Shown one piece after another: positions 35,615 to 43,963 of a DNA stretch of 64,000 nucleotides. Made by a program: the position numbers and the translations under genes. Source of the DNA: Flavobacterium limnophilum (GTDB lineage Bacteria; Bacteroidota; Bacteroidia; Flavobacteriales; Flavobacteriaceae); NCBI RefSeq assembly GCF_027111315.2, contig NZ_CP114289.2:434001-498000 (forward strand), in the 5' to 3' direction. The notes under the pieces are model-generated. The model was given only the letters and a program-made list of their open reading frames with translations, was not told where the DNA came from and ran no database searches. Position 1 is the stretch's first letter. Each line of letters starts with the position of its first letter.

Positions 35615-36298
35615 TTAGACCGTTTTTTGAACCACCTCAAAAATATGGGAATCCTCGCATTTCAATGTTTTGGATGGGAATTTCATCAACATGGCATAAT
35701 CATGTGTGGCCATAATGACTGTTTTTCCGGTGGCATTGATTTTTTTCAAAACGTCAAGAACTTCAATGCTGGTTTGGGGGTCAAGATTTCCGGTTGGTTC
35801 GTCGGCAAGAATGAATTCGGGATTGTTCAGCAAAGCGCGCGCTATGGCAATTCGTTGTTGCTCACCACCCGAAAGTTGATGCGGCATTTTGTCGATGTAG
35901 GCTTTCATCCCAACTTTATCCAGAACTTCGTCAATTTTGTTTTGTATTTCTTCTTTTTCTGTCCATCCAGTTGCCTTCAACACAAACAACAAATTGTCTT
36001 TTACGGAACGATCGGGCAATAATTTAAAATCCTGGAAAACAAAACCTATCTTTCTTCTCAAAAACGGAATATCGTCCTCTTTTAAAGTCGCCAAATCAAA
36101 ATCCACAATTCGTCCTTCTCCCTCAGCCAAAGGCAAATCGGCATAAAGGGCTTTCATGAAAGTACTTTTTCCTGAACCCGTTTTCCCGATAATATAAATA
36201 AATTCACCGTGATTTACTTGTAGATTTACATTTGTTAAAATGTTTTTTCCTCCTTGGGCAATGGTTACGTTTTTTAAAGACAATACGGTTTTTGACAT
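35615..36298 (-). CDS. ftsE: Cell-division ABC ATPase FtsE
   Basis: 227 residues. Walker A is GKTGSGKS (about 38-45), the Q-loop is VFQDFKLLPDRSVKDNL, the ABC signature is LSGGEQQRIAIARAL, and Walker B is FILADEPTGNLDP. The LLPDR and TGNLD pattern and the short length mark FtsE rather than LolD or MacB. FtsE works with the membrane protein FtsX to activate septal cell-wall hydrolysis; ftsX is not adjacent in this window, which is usual in Bacteroidota. Confidence 0.88.
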   Translation of the reverse strand: MSKTVLSLKNVTIAQGGKNILTNVNLQVNHGEFIYIIGKTGSGKSTFMKALYADLPLAEGEGRIVDFDLATLKEDDIPFLRRKIGFVFQDFKLLPDRSVKDNLLFVLKATGWTEKEEIQNKIDEVLDKVGMKAYIDKMPHQLSGGEQQRIAIARALLNNPEFILADEPTGNLDPQTSIEVLDVLKKINATGKTVIMATHDYAMLMKFPSKTLKCEDSHIFEVVQKTV

Positions 36299-36463
36299 GA
36301 TAGTTCTGATTTTATTTGGTAAATGTAATTATCAATTAGCACACGAGCAAGCAAAAAAATAATTTTATGTACAGCGAGAGTCATTATCTGGCTTTTGCTT
36401 TTTGTTAAAACTTTTGTTCATAATAAAAACCGTTTGCCTTCCGTTATACCCTTCAGAATATGA

Positions 36464-36471
36464 TATATTTG
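36464..36471 (+). promoter_or_regulatory. Candidate -7 promoter element for the TPR gene
   Basis: TATATTTG matches the -7 consensus and ends 21 bases before the ATG at 36493. The nearest upstream TTG (36434-36436) is 27 bases away, longer than usual. The rest of the 194-base gap shows nothing else. Confidence 0.45.
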
Positions 36472-36492
36472 AATTATTAAATCAAAACCGCA

Positions 36493-39400
36493 ATGCATAA
36501 AATTTCTTGGCTCTTCTTTTTGTTTGTTTTTATTCAATCCCTGTCCATTTCAGCCCAAAAATCAGCAATTTACACTCACGATTCGAAAGATTTCGACAAA
36601 GCTCTTTCGTTATATAATGAACGCCAATACGCTTCGGCACAGTTGCTTTTCGAAAAAGTGAAATCGGCTGCGGCCAATGAAGAACTCAAGTCCGACTGTT
36701 CTTATTATGTTGCCAATTGCGCCATTCGCACCAATCAATCAGGAGCTGATGTGTTGATGGAACGATTCGTGGCGGATTATCCCACAAGTAGAAAACAAAA
36801 TCAGGCTTACATAGGAGTGGCTCACTATTATTTTGCACAAGGCAATTATCCCCAAGCTTTGGAATGGTTCGAAAAAGTCGATGAAAATAATTTGAGTTAC
36901 AGCGACCGAGACCAATACAACTTCCAAAAAGGCTACAGTTTTTTTAGTTCCAAAAACAAAAAAGAGGCCGCAACTTATTTTAATAAAGTGGTGAATTCGG
37001 CTGAATATGGTGCACAAGCCAAGTATTACCTGGGTTTTATGGCTTATGAAGGCGATGATTACAAGCAAGCTACGAAGTATTTTGACGAAGTTTCGGGCGA
37101 AGAAAAATACAAGGAAAAATTGTCCTATTACCAAGCCGACATGAATTTCAAATTGGGAAATTTCCAAAAAGCGATTGATTTGGGCTTGAAAGCAATGCCC
37201 AAATCGAATGCTTTAGAACAATCGGAATTGAATAAAATCATTGGCGAAAGCTATTTCAATTTGAAACAATACGACAAATCCATTCCGTATTTAGCATTGT
37301 ATAAAGGTAAAAAAGGAAAATGGAACAACACCGATTTCTACCAATTAGGCTATGCTTATTACAAGCAAAAAGATTATGAAAACGCCATTTCACAATTCAA
37401 TAAAATCATAGAAGGAAAAGATTTTGTAGCCCAGAATGCCTATTATCATTTGGGCGAAAGCTACTTGAACTTGGATAAAAAACAACAAGCCTTGAACGCT
37501 TTCAAGAACGCTTCAGAAATGGAATTTGATGCTGCCATTCAGGAAGACGCGAGTTTGAATTATGCCAAATTGAGTTACGAAATAGGGAATTCCTATCAAA
37601 GTACGCCCGCTGTTTTGATGGCTTTTATAAAAAAATATCCAAATAATGCCAATACATCCGAAATTGAAAGATTGTTGATCGATTCCTATATTTCATCCAG
37701 AAACTACAAGGAAGCATTGGTCTTGTTGGAAAAGAACAAATCTCCCGAAAACAAATTGGCTTACCAAAAAGTCACTTTTTATAGAGGATTGGAATTGTAC
37801 ACGGACTCCAACTATCAGGAAGCGGCAACCCAATTCGAAAATTCATTGAACCAACAAAAAGATGCCAAATTCACCGCAAGAGCCACGTTCTGGAAAGGTG
37901 AAACCGAGTATGTTTTGAACGATTTCAAAAATGCTTTGTTAAGTTACCAACAATTTAAAGGTTTAGCTGCCGCCACAACAACGCCGGAATACAAAAACTG
38001 CAATTACAATATTGCGTATTCGTATTTCAAGTTGAAGGAATACGATCAAGCGGGAAATTATTTCCAGAACCAGATTGATAATGCGAAAGACGACAAGGTT
38101 CGTTTGCACGATTCTTATTTGCGTTTGGCCGATTGCCGATTCGTGACTTCAAAATATACTTCGGCTCTAGAAGCTTATAACAAGGTCATCGAATTGAAAA
38201 GTGTCGATGCGGATTATGCCTATTTCCAAAAAGCCTTGTGCTACGGATTTGTTTCCAAAAACGACAAGAAAATTCAAGAACTCAATGCTTTCTTGCAATT
38301 ATATCCCAAATCAGAATACCGTGATGACGCCTTTTTCGAACTTGGAAATACCTATGTTGCCGATAACAAACAAGACTTGGCGATAAAAACCTACGACAAA
38401 TTGAATGCCGAATTCAAAAACGGTTCGTTCACTTCCAAAGCGATTTTGCGTCAAGGATTGGTGTATTACAATGCCGACAAAGACGAACAAGCCTTGATTA
38501 AATTAAAGAAAGTCGCCGCCGATTTTCCGAAAACTTCCGAAGCCTTGGAAGCCGTTTCCACAGCTCGATTAATTTATGTCGATAACGGAAGAGTGGATGA
38601 ATACGCCACTTGGGTTCGTACTTTGGATTTTGTTGCCGTGACCGATGCCGAATTGGACAACGATACTTACGAAGCTGCCGAAAAACAATATTTGCAAAAC
38701 AATACTAAGCAAGCCATATCTGGATTTAGTGGTTATGTTGCCAAATTTCCACGAGGAATCCATTCCTTGAAAGCTAATTTCTATTTGGCCCAATCTTATT
38801 TTTCCGATGGGCAAGAAAGCAAATCAGCTTCTAATTATGAGTATGTTATTGAACAGCCTCGAAGTGAATTTACGGAGCAATCTTTGGCGCGATTGGCACA
38901 AATTTTCTTGAAAAACGACGATAAAACGAAAGCTATTTCAGTCTTGACTCGATTGGAAAACGAAGCCGATTTTCCACAGAACAAAACATTCGCCCAATCC
39001 AATTTGATGAAATGTTATTACGAAAACAAGGATTATCCCAATTCGGTTGTGTATGCCGAAAAGGTTTTGGCCAACCCAAAAACGGACGATAATGTAAAAA
39101 GCGATGCCCAGATTATCATTGCTCGCGCGGCAATTCAAACGGGAGATGAAACCAAAGCGCGTTCGGCTTACGCCAAATTGCAAACCATTGCCAAAGGTGA
39201 ATTGGCCGCCGAAGCCTTGTATTATGAAGCTTATTTCAAAAACAAGGATGGAAAATTTGAAGATTCAAACACGGTAGTTCAAAAATTGGCCAAGAATTAT
39301 TCTGGTTACAAATATTTTGGAGCCAAAGGTTTAATCTTGATGGCAAAGAATTTCTACGGATTGAAAGACAGTTTTCAAGCAACTTATATTTTGGACAGCG

Positions 39401-39507
39401 TGATAAAAAACTTCACCGATTTTCCGGATGTAGTTTCGGAAGCTCAAACAGAATTGGATACCATCAAAAGGGAAGAAGCCAAAACAAATTCATCCGTAAC
39501 TAATTAA
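36493..39507 (+). CDS. Large tetratricopeptide-repeat exported protein
   Basis: 1004 residues. A signal peptide (SWLFFLFVFIQSLSISAQ, cut near residue 21) is followed by TPR helices over almost the whole length (for example YYLGFMAYEGDDYKQATKYFDEV, DFYQLGYAYYKQKDYENAISQFNKI, DAFFELGNTYVADNKQDLAIKTYDKL). It has no enzyme motif, so it is probably a periplasmic scaffold or assembly factor. The outer-membrane barrel gene follows 96 bases later on the same strand, suggesting the two act together. Frequent SEL1/YbgF-like variants make the exact class uncertain. Confidence 0.85.
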   Translation: MHKISWLFFLFVFIQSLSISAQKSAIYTHDSKDFDKALSLYNERQYASAQLLFEKVKSAAANEELKSDCSYYVANCAIRTNQSGADVLMERFVADYPTSRKQNQAYIGVAHYYFAQGNYPQALEWFEKVDENNLSYSDRDQYNFQKGYSFFSSKNKKEAATYFNKVVNSAEYGAQAKYYLGFMAYEGDDYKQATKYFDEVSGEEKYKEKLSYYQADMNFKLGNFQKAIDLGLKAMPKSNALEQSELNKIIGESYFNLKQYDKSIPYLALYKGKKGKWNNTDFYQLGYAYYKQKDYENAISQFNKIIEGKDFVAQNAYYHLGESYLNLDKKQQALNAFKNASEMEFDAAIQEDASLNYAKLSYEIGNSYQSTPAVLMAFIKKYPNNANTSEIERLLIDSYISSRNYKEALVLLEKNKSPENKLAYQKVTFYRGLELYTDSNYQEAATQFENSLNQQKDAKFTARATFWKGETEYVLNDFKNALLSYQQFKGLAAATTTPEYKNCNYNIAYSYFKLKEYDQAGNYFQNQIDNAKDDKVRLHDSYLRLADCRFVTSKYTSALEAYNKVIELKSVDADYAYFQKALCYGFVSKNDKKIQELNAFLQLYPKSEYRDDAFFELGNTYVADNKQDLAIKTYDKLNAEFKNGSFTSKAILRQGLVYYNADKDEQALIKLKKVAADFPKTSEALEAVSTARLIYVDNGRVDEYATWVRTLDFVAVTDAELDNDTYEAAEKQYLQNNTKQAISGFSGYVAKFPRGIHSLKANFYLAQSYFSDGQESKSASNYEYVIEQPRSEFTEQSLARLAQIFLKNDDKTKAISVLTRLENEADFPQNKTFAQSNLMKCYYENKDYPNSVVYAEKVLANPKTDDNVKSDAQIIIARAAIQTGDETKARSAYAKLQTIAKGELAAEALYYEAYFKNKDGKFEDSNTVVQKLAKNYSGYKYFGAKGLILMAKNFYGLKDSFQATYILDSVIKNFTDFPDVVSEAQTELDTIKREEAKTNSSVTN

Positions 39508-39603
39508 TTCATTGCGGGGAACGAAGCAATCCCATAACGAGAGCAATAAATGTGATTTCTCCTTCGTCGAAATGACAAAATGGAATAAAAATACAATCAA
39601 CTT

Positions 39604-41355
39604 ATGAAAATCAATTTCAAAAATATAATAGTCTTTACCTTATTACTAATTGCCCAATTTTCTTTCGCCCAAAAAAAGGACGAAAATATTGGAACAGAAG
39701 TGGTAAATGTGGTAAAACCATATACGCCAACCATTTCGGATGCCTTCAAAGTAAGCGAAACTCCCGTGCTTGACGATGCTGAAAATACCAAAAAAGAACC
39801 TGTTAAGTACAATATTTTTTCCTTTCCGGTGGCTTCGACTTTCACGCCATCCAAAGGGAAAGCCGAAGGGGTTGAAAAAGAAAAACAAGCCCATTTGTTT
39901 AATAATTACGCCACTTTCGGAGGTGGAAATTACGGAACTTTCAATGCCGAATTATTCGTCAATCAAGAGTTGGGAGCCAATGATTATGTGGGCGGAATGT
40001 TTCGTCATCTTTCCTCGCAAGGCGGAATAAATGACGTTGAATTGAAGGATTCATTTTATGATACTTCCATTGATTTGACGTATGGCGTTCGCCAAAATGA
40101 CTTGTCTTGGAATGTGGATTTGGGCTTTCAAAATCAAATCTACAATTGGTACGGATTGCCAATGGATTTTGGTGGTTCATTAACTCCAATTGATAGAGAA
40201 AATTTGATTGACGGAATTAATCCACAACAAAGTTACAACAACATTTATTTGGGCGGTAAAATAAGTTTGAATGAAGGTGTTTTGAAAGAAGCGAGCGTGA
40301 AATTCAATCATTTTTCGGATGCTTTTGGTTCTTCGGAAAATAGATTTTTTGTGAAGCCTTCTTTGGAATTCAACATCAGTGACAAAGCCGTAAAAACCAA
40401 TGTTATTGTGGATTATTTGGGAGGAAGTTTCGAGAAAAATTATTCAAATACAAACCCGATAAAATATGGTTTTGCCAATTTTGGAATAGTGCCAAGTTTT
40501 GTAATGAATGAGGACGATTGGACAGTGAATATTGGTCTTGGCTTGTTCTATAGCTCGGATTTAGAAAACGATAACAACAAATTTTTGGTTTATCCACAGA
40601 TTAATGCTTCCTATAAAGTGGTCGGCGATTTGATGATTTTCTACGCTGGAGCCGAGGGGAATTTGGAACAAAACACCTATTCGGATTTTGTCAATGCAAA
40701 TCCTTATTTGTCGCCAACCTTGAACATTGCACCAACAGACAAACAGTATGATGTTTTCGCCGGTTTGAAAGGAAAATTGACCAATACCGTGAGTTACAAT
40801 ATTCGTGGATCTTATGTGAACGAAAGAGACAAAGCTTTGTTCAAAAGCAATGATTATAACGAAGATATTACCAATGAAGATTACGCTTTTGGAAATTCCC
40901 TTCAAGTGGTTTATGACGATACGAAAACGGTAAGTTTTTATGGCGAATTAAAAGCCGATATTTCGGAGGATGTGACTTTTGGAATTGACGGAACTTTTAG
41001 CAGTTATACGAATGAGTTTCAAGCGGAAGCCTGGAATTTGCCGGCCATAAAATTAAACGCCAAAGTAGATTTCAACATTACCGAAAAATGGTATGCCGGT
41101 GCGAAAGTATTCTTTGTAGGCGAACGAAAAGACCAAAAACTGAATACGGACATCGTTTATGTTACCGCTCCAAGTCCAATAACATTGGATAGTTATTTTG
41201 ATGTAAATGCGCACCTTGGATTCAAATACAGTGAACGTTTGACAGCTTTTTTGAGAGCGAATAATATCACGAACAAATCCTATCAAAAATGGCTGGACTA
41301 CCCAGTTCAGGGATTTCAGGTGGTTTTGGGAGCGAATTATAAATTTGATTTTTAA
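39604..41355 (+). CDS. TonB-dependent-receptor-like outer-membrane beta-barrel protein without a plug
   Basis: 583 residues. A signal peptide (FKNIIVFTLLLIAQFSFAQ) is followed by a short linker with VKPYTPTISDAFKV and then alternating strands ending in the aromatic GANYKFDF, as outer-membrane barrels do. DYPVQGFQVVLGANYKF is the typical last strands of TonB-dependent receptors. No plug domain or CarboxypepD-like N-terminus fits in the short N-terminal part, so it may not be a classical transporter. It probably works with the TPR protein encoded before it. Confidence 0.8.
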   Translation: MKINFKNIIVFTLLLIAQFSFAQKKDENIGTEVVNVVKPYTPTISDAFKVSETPVLDDAENTKKEPVKYNIFSFPVASTFTPSKGKAEGVEKEKQAHLFNNYATFGGGNYGTFNAELFVNQELGANDYVGGMFRHLSSQGGINDVELKDSFYDTSIDLTYGVRQNDLSWNVDLGFQNQIYNWYGLPMDFGGSLTPIDRENLIDGINPQQSYNNIYLGGKISLNEGVLKEASVKFNHFSDAFGSSENRFFVKPSLEFNISDKAVKTNVIVDYLGGSFEKNYSNTNPIKYGFANFGIVPSFVMNEDDWTVNIGLGLFYSSDLENDNNKFLVYPQINASYKVVGDLMIFYAGAEGNLEQNTYSDFVNANPYLSPTLNIAPTDKQYDVFAGLKGKLTNTVSYNIRGSYVNERDKALFKSNDYNEDITNEDYAFGNSLQVVYDDTKTVSFYGELKADISEDVTFGIDGTFSSYTNEFQAEAWNLPAIKLNAKVDFNITEKWYAGAKVFFVGERKDQKLNTDIVYVTAPSPITLDSYFDVNAHLGFKYSERLTAFLRANNITNKSYQKWLDYPVQGFQVVLGANYKFDF

Positions 41356-41371
41356 TTTAAGACACAAGGTT

Positions 41372-41475
41372 TTTTGCCACAAAGACACAAAGACGCAAAG
41401 TTTTTTTGTTCTTTTGTGATTGATTTAAACAAATATTATTTTTTTTCTTTGTGACTTAGCGCCTTTATGGCAAAA
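41372..41475. repeat. Imperfect inverted repeat, dispersed-repeat type
   Basis: The 29-base arms 41372-41400 and 41447-41475 pair at 23 of 29 positions (TTTTGCCACAAAGACACAAA against its partner ending TTTATGGCAAAA). The right arm ends 4 bases before the next ATG. This wording recurs in Flavobacterium genomes to my knowledge. Confidence 0.65.
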
Positions 41476-41479
41476 TTCT

Positions 41480-41929
41480 ATGACTTTCAAACAAAAAATA
41501 CACCAACATTATTTACAATTAGTCCAGGACAGAATCGATGTTTTCAGGGATATGATTGTCGCATTAACCGAAGATTCAAAAAACGATGCCAAAGGTTCTG
41601 CTGGCGATAAACACGAAACGGCTTTATCAATGATGCACATCGAACAAGAAAAACTCAATCACAAATTGAAAGAAGTATTGGCTCAAAAAGCAGTTTTAGA
41701 TAAAATTGATTCGACCACAATTGCCAAAACTATTATTGTGGGCAGCTTGGTCAAAGCCAATGGAATTTACCTTTATTTGAGTGCAGCGCTTCCTAAAATT
41801 GCTGTAGAAGGAATCAATGTAATTGCTCTTTCTCCACAATCGCCTTTGGGAAATAAACTGATGGGAAATGAAGTGGGTTTTCAATTTGAGATTAATGGTA
41901 CGAAGTATTTGATTGAAGAAATTAGTTGA
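41480..41929 (+). CDS. Small Gre-like protein (GreA/GreB C-terminal-type)
   Basis: 149 residues. The first half is a helical coiled-coil-like region (MTFKQKIHQHYLQLVQDRI, then SAGDKHETALSMMHIEQEK); the second half has SPQSPLGNKLMGNEVGFQF and the closing TKYLIEEI, which resemble the C-terminal domain of GreA/GreB transcript-cleavage factors (SPIG-ALLG-K-GD). It may bind RNA polymerase's secondary channel; members are often mislabelled as acyl-carrier synthases. The protein's last 26 residues occur again, diverged, at 43170-43250. Confidence 0.68.
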   Translation: MTFKQKIHQHYLQLVQDRIDVFRDMIVALTEDSKNDAKGSAGDKHETALSMMHIEQEKLNHKLKEVLAQKAVLDKIDSTTIAKTIIVGSLVKANGIYLYLSAALPKIAVEGINVIALSPQSPLGNKLMGNEVGFQFEINGTKYLIEEIS

Positions 41930-41934
41930 TAATT

Positions 41935-42582
41935 TCAAAGCAAGAAGAGTTTTTCTGCAAAGTCAATTTTTATCATTTCCCAATTTTTATCAAGCAAACA
42001 ATTAGGATCAAAATCTAAATCGGCGGCATCAAAATTAACGAGCATCTCTTTGATTTTTAGAGCGCCATCGGTATAAGGGTATCGTTTTTCGAAAAAAGAA
42101 ATCATTTCGTCTATCGGAATTTTGTCCAAAAAATAATGTAAATCCCAAAAATCCTTTTTTCGTCCGCCTCGCAAAATCACATCCAATTTCATGGCAATAA
42201 TTTCTTGAATACTAGCCATTCTGATGGTTGAAACTTCTTGAATGGAATCTATATACGGGTCGGTATAGTACAAATCTAATTTTATAAAATCACTCTCTGA
42301 ATTTCCAATTTCAAAATACGTACCGAAAGCAATAATTTCTACGTGACTTGTATTGTAAAAATCATATTTATTTTTTAAGAATGTTTTAATTTTTTCAAAA
42401 TCGATAGAACCATAATCGGCATCGGTAAAAAGATCAATGTCAACCGACATTCGGTGTCCAATTTGCAAACTCAAGGCTGTGCCACCCACCAATCGGAAAG
42501 GCGAAAATAGTTCTTCTTGCATCAAATCGATCAAAATTTCTTTGAGCAAAGGCGAAACGGTATTCCAATGTAAATTTTCCAA
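41935..42582 (-). CDS. AbiEii/AbiGii-family nucleotidyltransferase toxin
   Basis: 215 residues. The N-terminal nucleotidyltransferase motif reads FRLVGGTALSLQIGHRMSVDIDLFTD (GG-TALSL and the D-x-D pair), the mark of the AbiEii toxin family. A late KLDVILRGGRKKDFWDLHYFLDKI also matches that family. AbiEii enzymes block growth by adding nucleotides to RNA and act in phage abortive infection. It starts 5 bases after the HTH gene stop on the same strand, so they form a toxin-antitoxin pair. The pair is bracketed by partial duplicates of a host gene end. Confidence 0.9.
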   Translation of the reverse strand: MENLHWNTVSPLLKEILIDLMQEELFSPFRLVGGTALSLQIGHRMSVDIDLFTDADYGSIDFEKIKTFLKNKYDFYNTSHVEIIAFGTYFEIGNSESDFIKLDLYYTDPYIDSIQEVSTIRMASIQEIIAMKLDVILRGGRKKDFWDLHYFLDKIPIDEMISFFEKRYPYTDGALKIKEMLVNFDAADLDFDPNCLLDKNWEMIKIDFAEKLFLL

Positions 42583-42587
42583 AACGC

Positions 42588-43049
42588 TTACAATTGATGT
42601 TTCATTAATTTAATTTTTTCAACCGTATCAGCACCATAAAAACGGGTGATTTCTTCTTGTTCTTCCTCGGTTCCTCTCGAAAAAACACGTTTTACAACGG
42701 CAACTTTCATTTGTTCCCAATCAATTTTATCGATTGTGGTATCCCAAAATGTGCCTTTTCTTAATTTAGAAATATCGGGTGTTCGTTGGTTTTTTTTCTT
42801 GAAAACTTTGATGTCATAATAATTTTGCAAAGTCATCAAAAAACCTTCTTCTAATTCCAGTTTTTCTTCAATTTTCAAAGAAAGAGGAACATTCATTCTG
42901 CGAGTCCCTTTTATTATGGCGCCTAGAGTCTGCGGATGTTCCCCAATTGCAATGGCAAATTGTCGCTTGTTAATACCTTTTTTAAGCATTTCGCGCTCTA
43001 CAAATTTGCCAGGATGTACGCCTTTTATTATTTTAAGAATGTCTTTCAT
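42588..43049 (-). CDS. Helix-turn-helix antitoxin partner of the AbiEii toxin
   Basis: 153 residues from the ATG at 43049; a longer frame to 43109 starts inside the probable promoter. The N-terminal HigA-like HTH includes HPGKFVEREMLKKGINKRQFAIAIGEHPQTLGAIIKG. The C-terminal half (RKGTFWDTTIDKIDWEQMKVAVVKRVFSRG) is a small domain often joined to such HTHs in AbiEii pairs. It probably represses its own operon from the palindrome just upstream and restrains the toxin. It lies first in the pair, with a 5-base gap before the toxin gene. Confidence 0.82.
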   Translation of the reverse strand: MKDILKIIKGVHPGKFVEREMLKKGINKRQFAIAIGEHPQTLGAIIKGTRRMNVPLSLKIEEKLELEEGFLMTLQNYYDIKVFKKKNQRTPDISKLRKGTFWDTTIDKIDWEQMKVAVVKRVFSRGTEEEQEEITRFYGADTVEKIKLMKHQL

Positions 43050-43053
43050 ATTA

Positions 43054-43075
43054 CAAATGTAAACAAAATTGTTTA
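43054..43075 (-). promoter_or_regulatory. Promoter and probable operator of the AbiEii/HTH pair
   Basis: The palindrome TAAACAAAATTGTTTA (43060-43075; two 7-base arms around AA) overlaps the -7 element TACATTTG (minus strand, 43061-43054). The -7 box ends only 4 bases before the ATG at 43049, so the transcript may be leaderless. This layout suits autorepression by the HTH protein. Confidence 0.6.
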
Positions 43076-43169
43076 TATTAAAAATATATTTTAAAGTACT
43101 GATAAACAAAATAAATACTTGCTTTTTGATAGTAATACTATTATTTCTGTTTCCTCTTGTTCTCTATTA

Positions 43170-43250
43170 GGAAATAAATTGATGGGGAATGAAGTGGGAT
43201 TTACTTTTGAAATAAATAGAACGAAGTATTTGATCGAAGAAATTAGATAA
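43170..43250 (+). pseudogene. Orphan copy of the Gre-like gene's 3' end
   Basis: Twenty-seven codons (GNKLMGNEVGFTFEINRTKY LIEEIR and stop, given in two parts) match 41849-41929 with 13 of 81 bases different, 3 residue changes and 6 silent codon changes. Upstream codons in the same frame (TIISVSSCSLL) still resemble the parent weakly. It lies on the far side of the AbiEii/HTH pair and directly before the small membrane gene, probably the old end of the locus. Confidence 0.82.
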
Positions 43251-43257
43251 TTTGCAA

Positions 43258-43464
43258 ATGAATTATATGCATTTAATCTGTAGTTTTTCTTTTTTTGGAG
43301 CGGCTTTTGCTTTTTATAAAATTCATAAGCTTTGGCGTAAAGATGTTACTGAAAATGATAAGCTTTATAAATTTCAGATAAAAGCTGGAAACTTCAAACA
43401 TTGGATAGGAATTATAATGCTTATAATTGCCGGAATTGTTTATTTATTCAAAGTAATAGGATAA
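43258..43464 (+). CDS. Small two-helix membrane protein
   Basis: 68 residues from the ATG at 43258 (an upstream TTG is less likely). There are hydrophobic segments at about 3-18 (HLICSFSFFGAAFAFY) and 48-65 (WIGIIMLIIAGIVYLF) with a charged loop between. No family recognised. It follows the orphan Gre-like end by 7 bases, so before the cargo arrived it was probably directly downstream of the Gre-like gene. The 228-base gap after it shows no gene; it holds a stretch of dispersed-repeat type and the gatC upstream region. Confidence 0.6.
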   Translation: MNYMHLICSFSFFGAAFAFYKIHKLWRKDVTENDKLYKFQIKAGNFKHWIGIIMLIIAGIVYLFKVIG

Positions 43465-43692
43465 TTTCTTTTAAAAATCCGCGATGCTTGCATCTGTTTC
43501 ATCCGTGTTCCATTCTTCTTAACAGGATTCATTTTATAACAATCTAACATATTATAACAAAATTAAACATAATGTTAAATTAGTGTATTCTTTGGTTGAA
43601 AACCTTCTAAATCATTAAAAAATAGAAATCCCTAATAAAACTTTTCGTAAATTCGCGACCTTAAAAGTTTGACTTTAAAACGAAACGAAATT

Positions 43693-43962
43693 ATGAGCAA
43701 AACAATGACAGTCGACATCTTGTCGAGTATTAAAGGAGCACAGCCCTCAGAGTCCGTGAACCAATTATTTGAGGTGATTAAAAATGCAATTCCAACAAAT
43801 AATAATTCCTTGAATAATGTCAATCATAATTGTGTGTCCGTGAGTGATTTAAGAGAAGATGTTGTGATGGAGAGTTCGGCTATGGAGAAACAGCTCATTA
43901 TAGAAAACTTCCCGAACAAGAAAAATGGTTTTTTAGTGGTTGCAAAAGTGATAGAAGGATAA
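43693..43962 (+). CDS. gatC: GatC-like subunit of the tRNA-dependent amidotransferase
   Basis: 89 residues from the ATG at 43693. The C-terminal half reads LREDVVMESSAMEKQLIIEN, then KNGFLVVAKVIEG, matching the end of GatC (LREDVV ... NAP ... FFVVPKVIE). The N-terminal helix region is diverged, with an Asn-rich insertion (TNNNSLNNVNHN), so it is easily missed by searches. GatC holds GatA and GatB together in the complex that turns misacylated Asp-tRNA(Asn) or Glu-tRNA(Gln) into the amide. It ends one base before gatA, and gatB follows. Confidence 0.78.
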   Translation: MSKTMTVDILSSIKGAQPSESVNQLFEVIKNAIPTNNNSLNNVNHNCVSVSDLREDVVMESSAMEKQLIIENFPNKKNGFLVVAKVIEG

Positions 43963-43963
43963 G

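Noticed and set aside
43465..43692. Possible regulatory RNA or riboswitch ahead of gatC.
   Set aside because: No stable conserved helix set is visible; part of the gap has the wording of a dispersed repeat (CATCTGTTTCATCCGTG).
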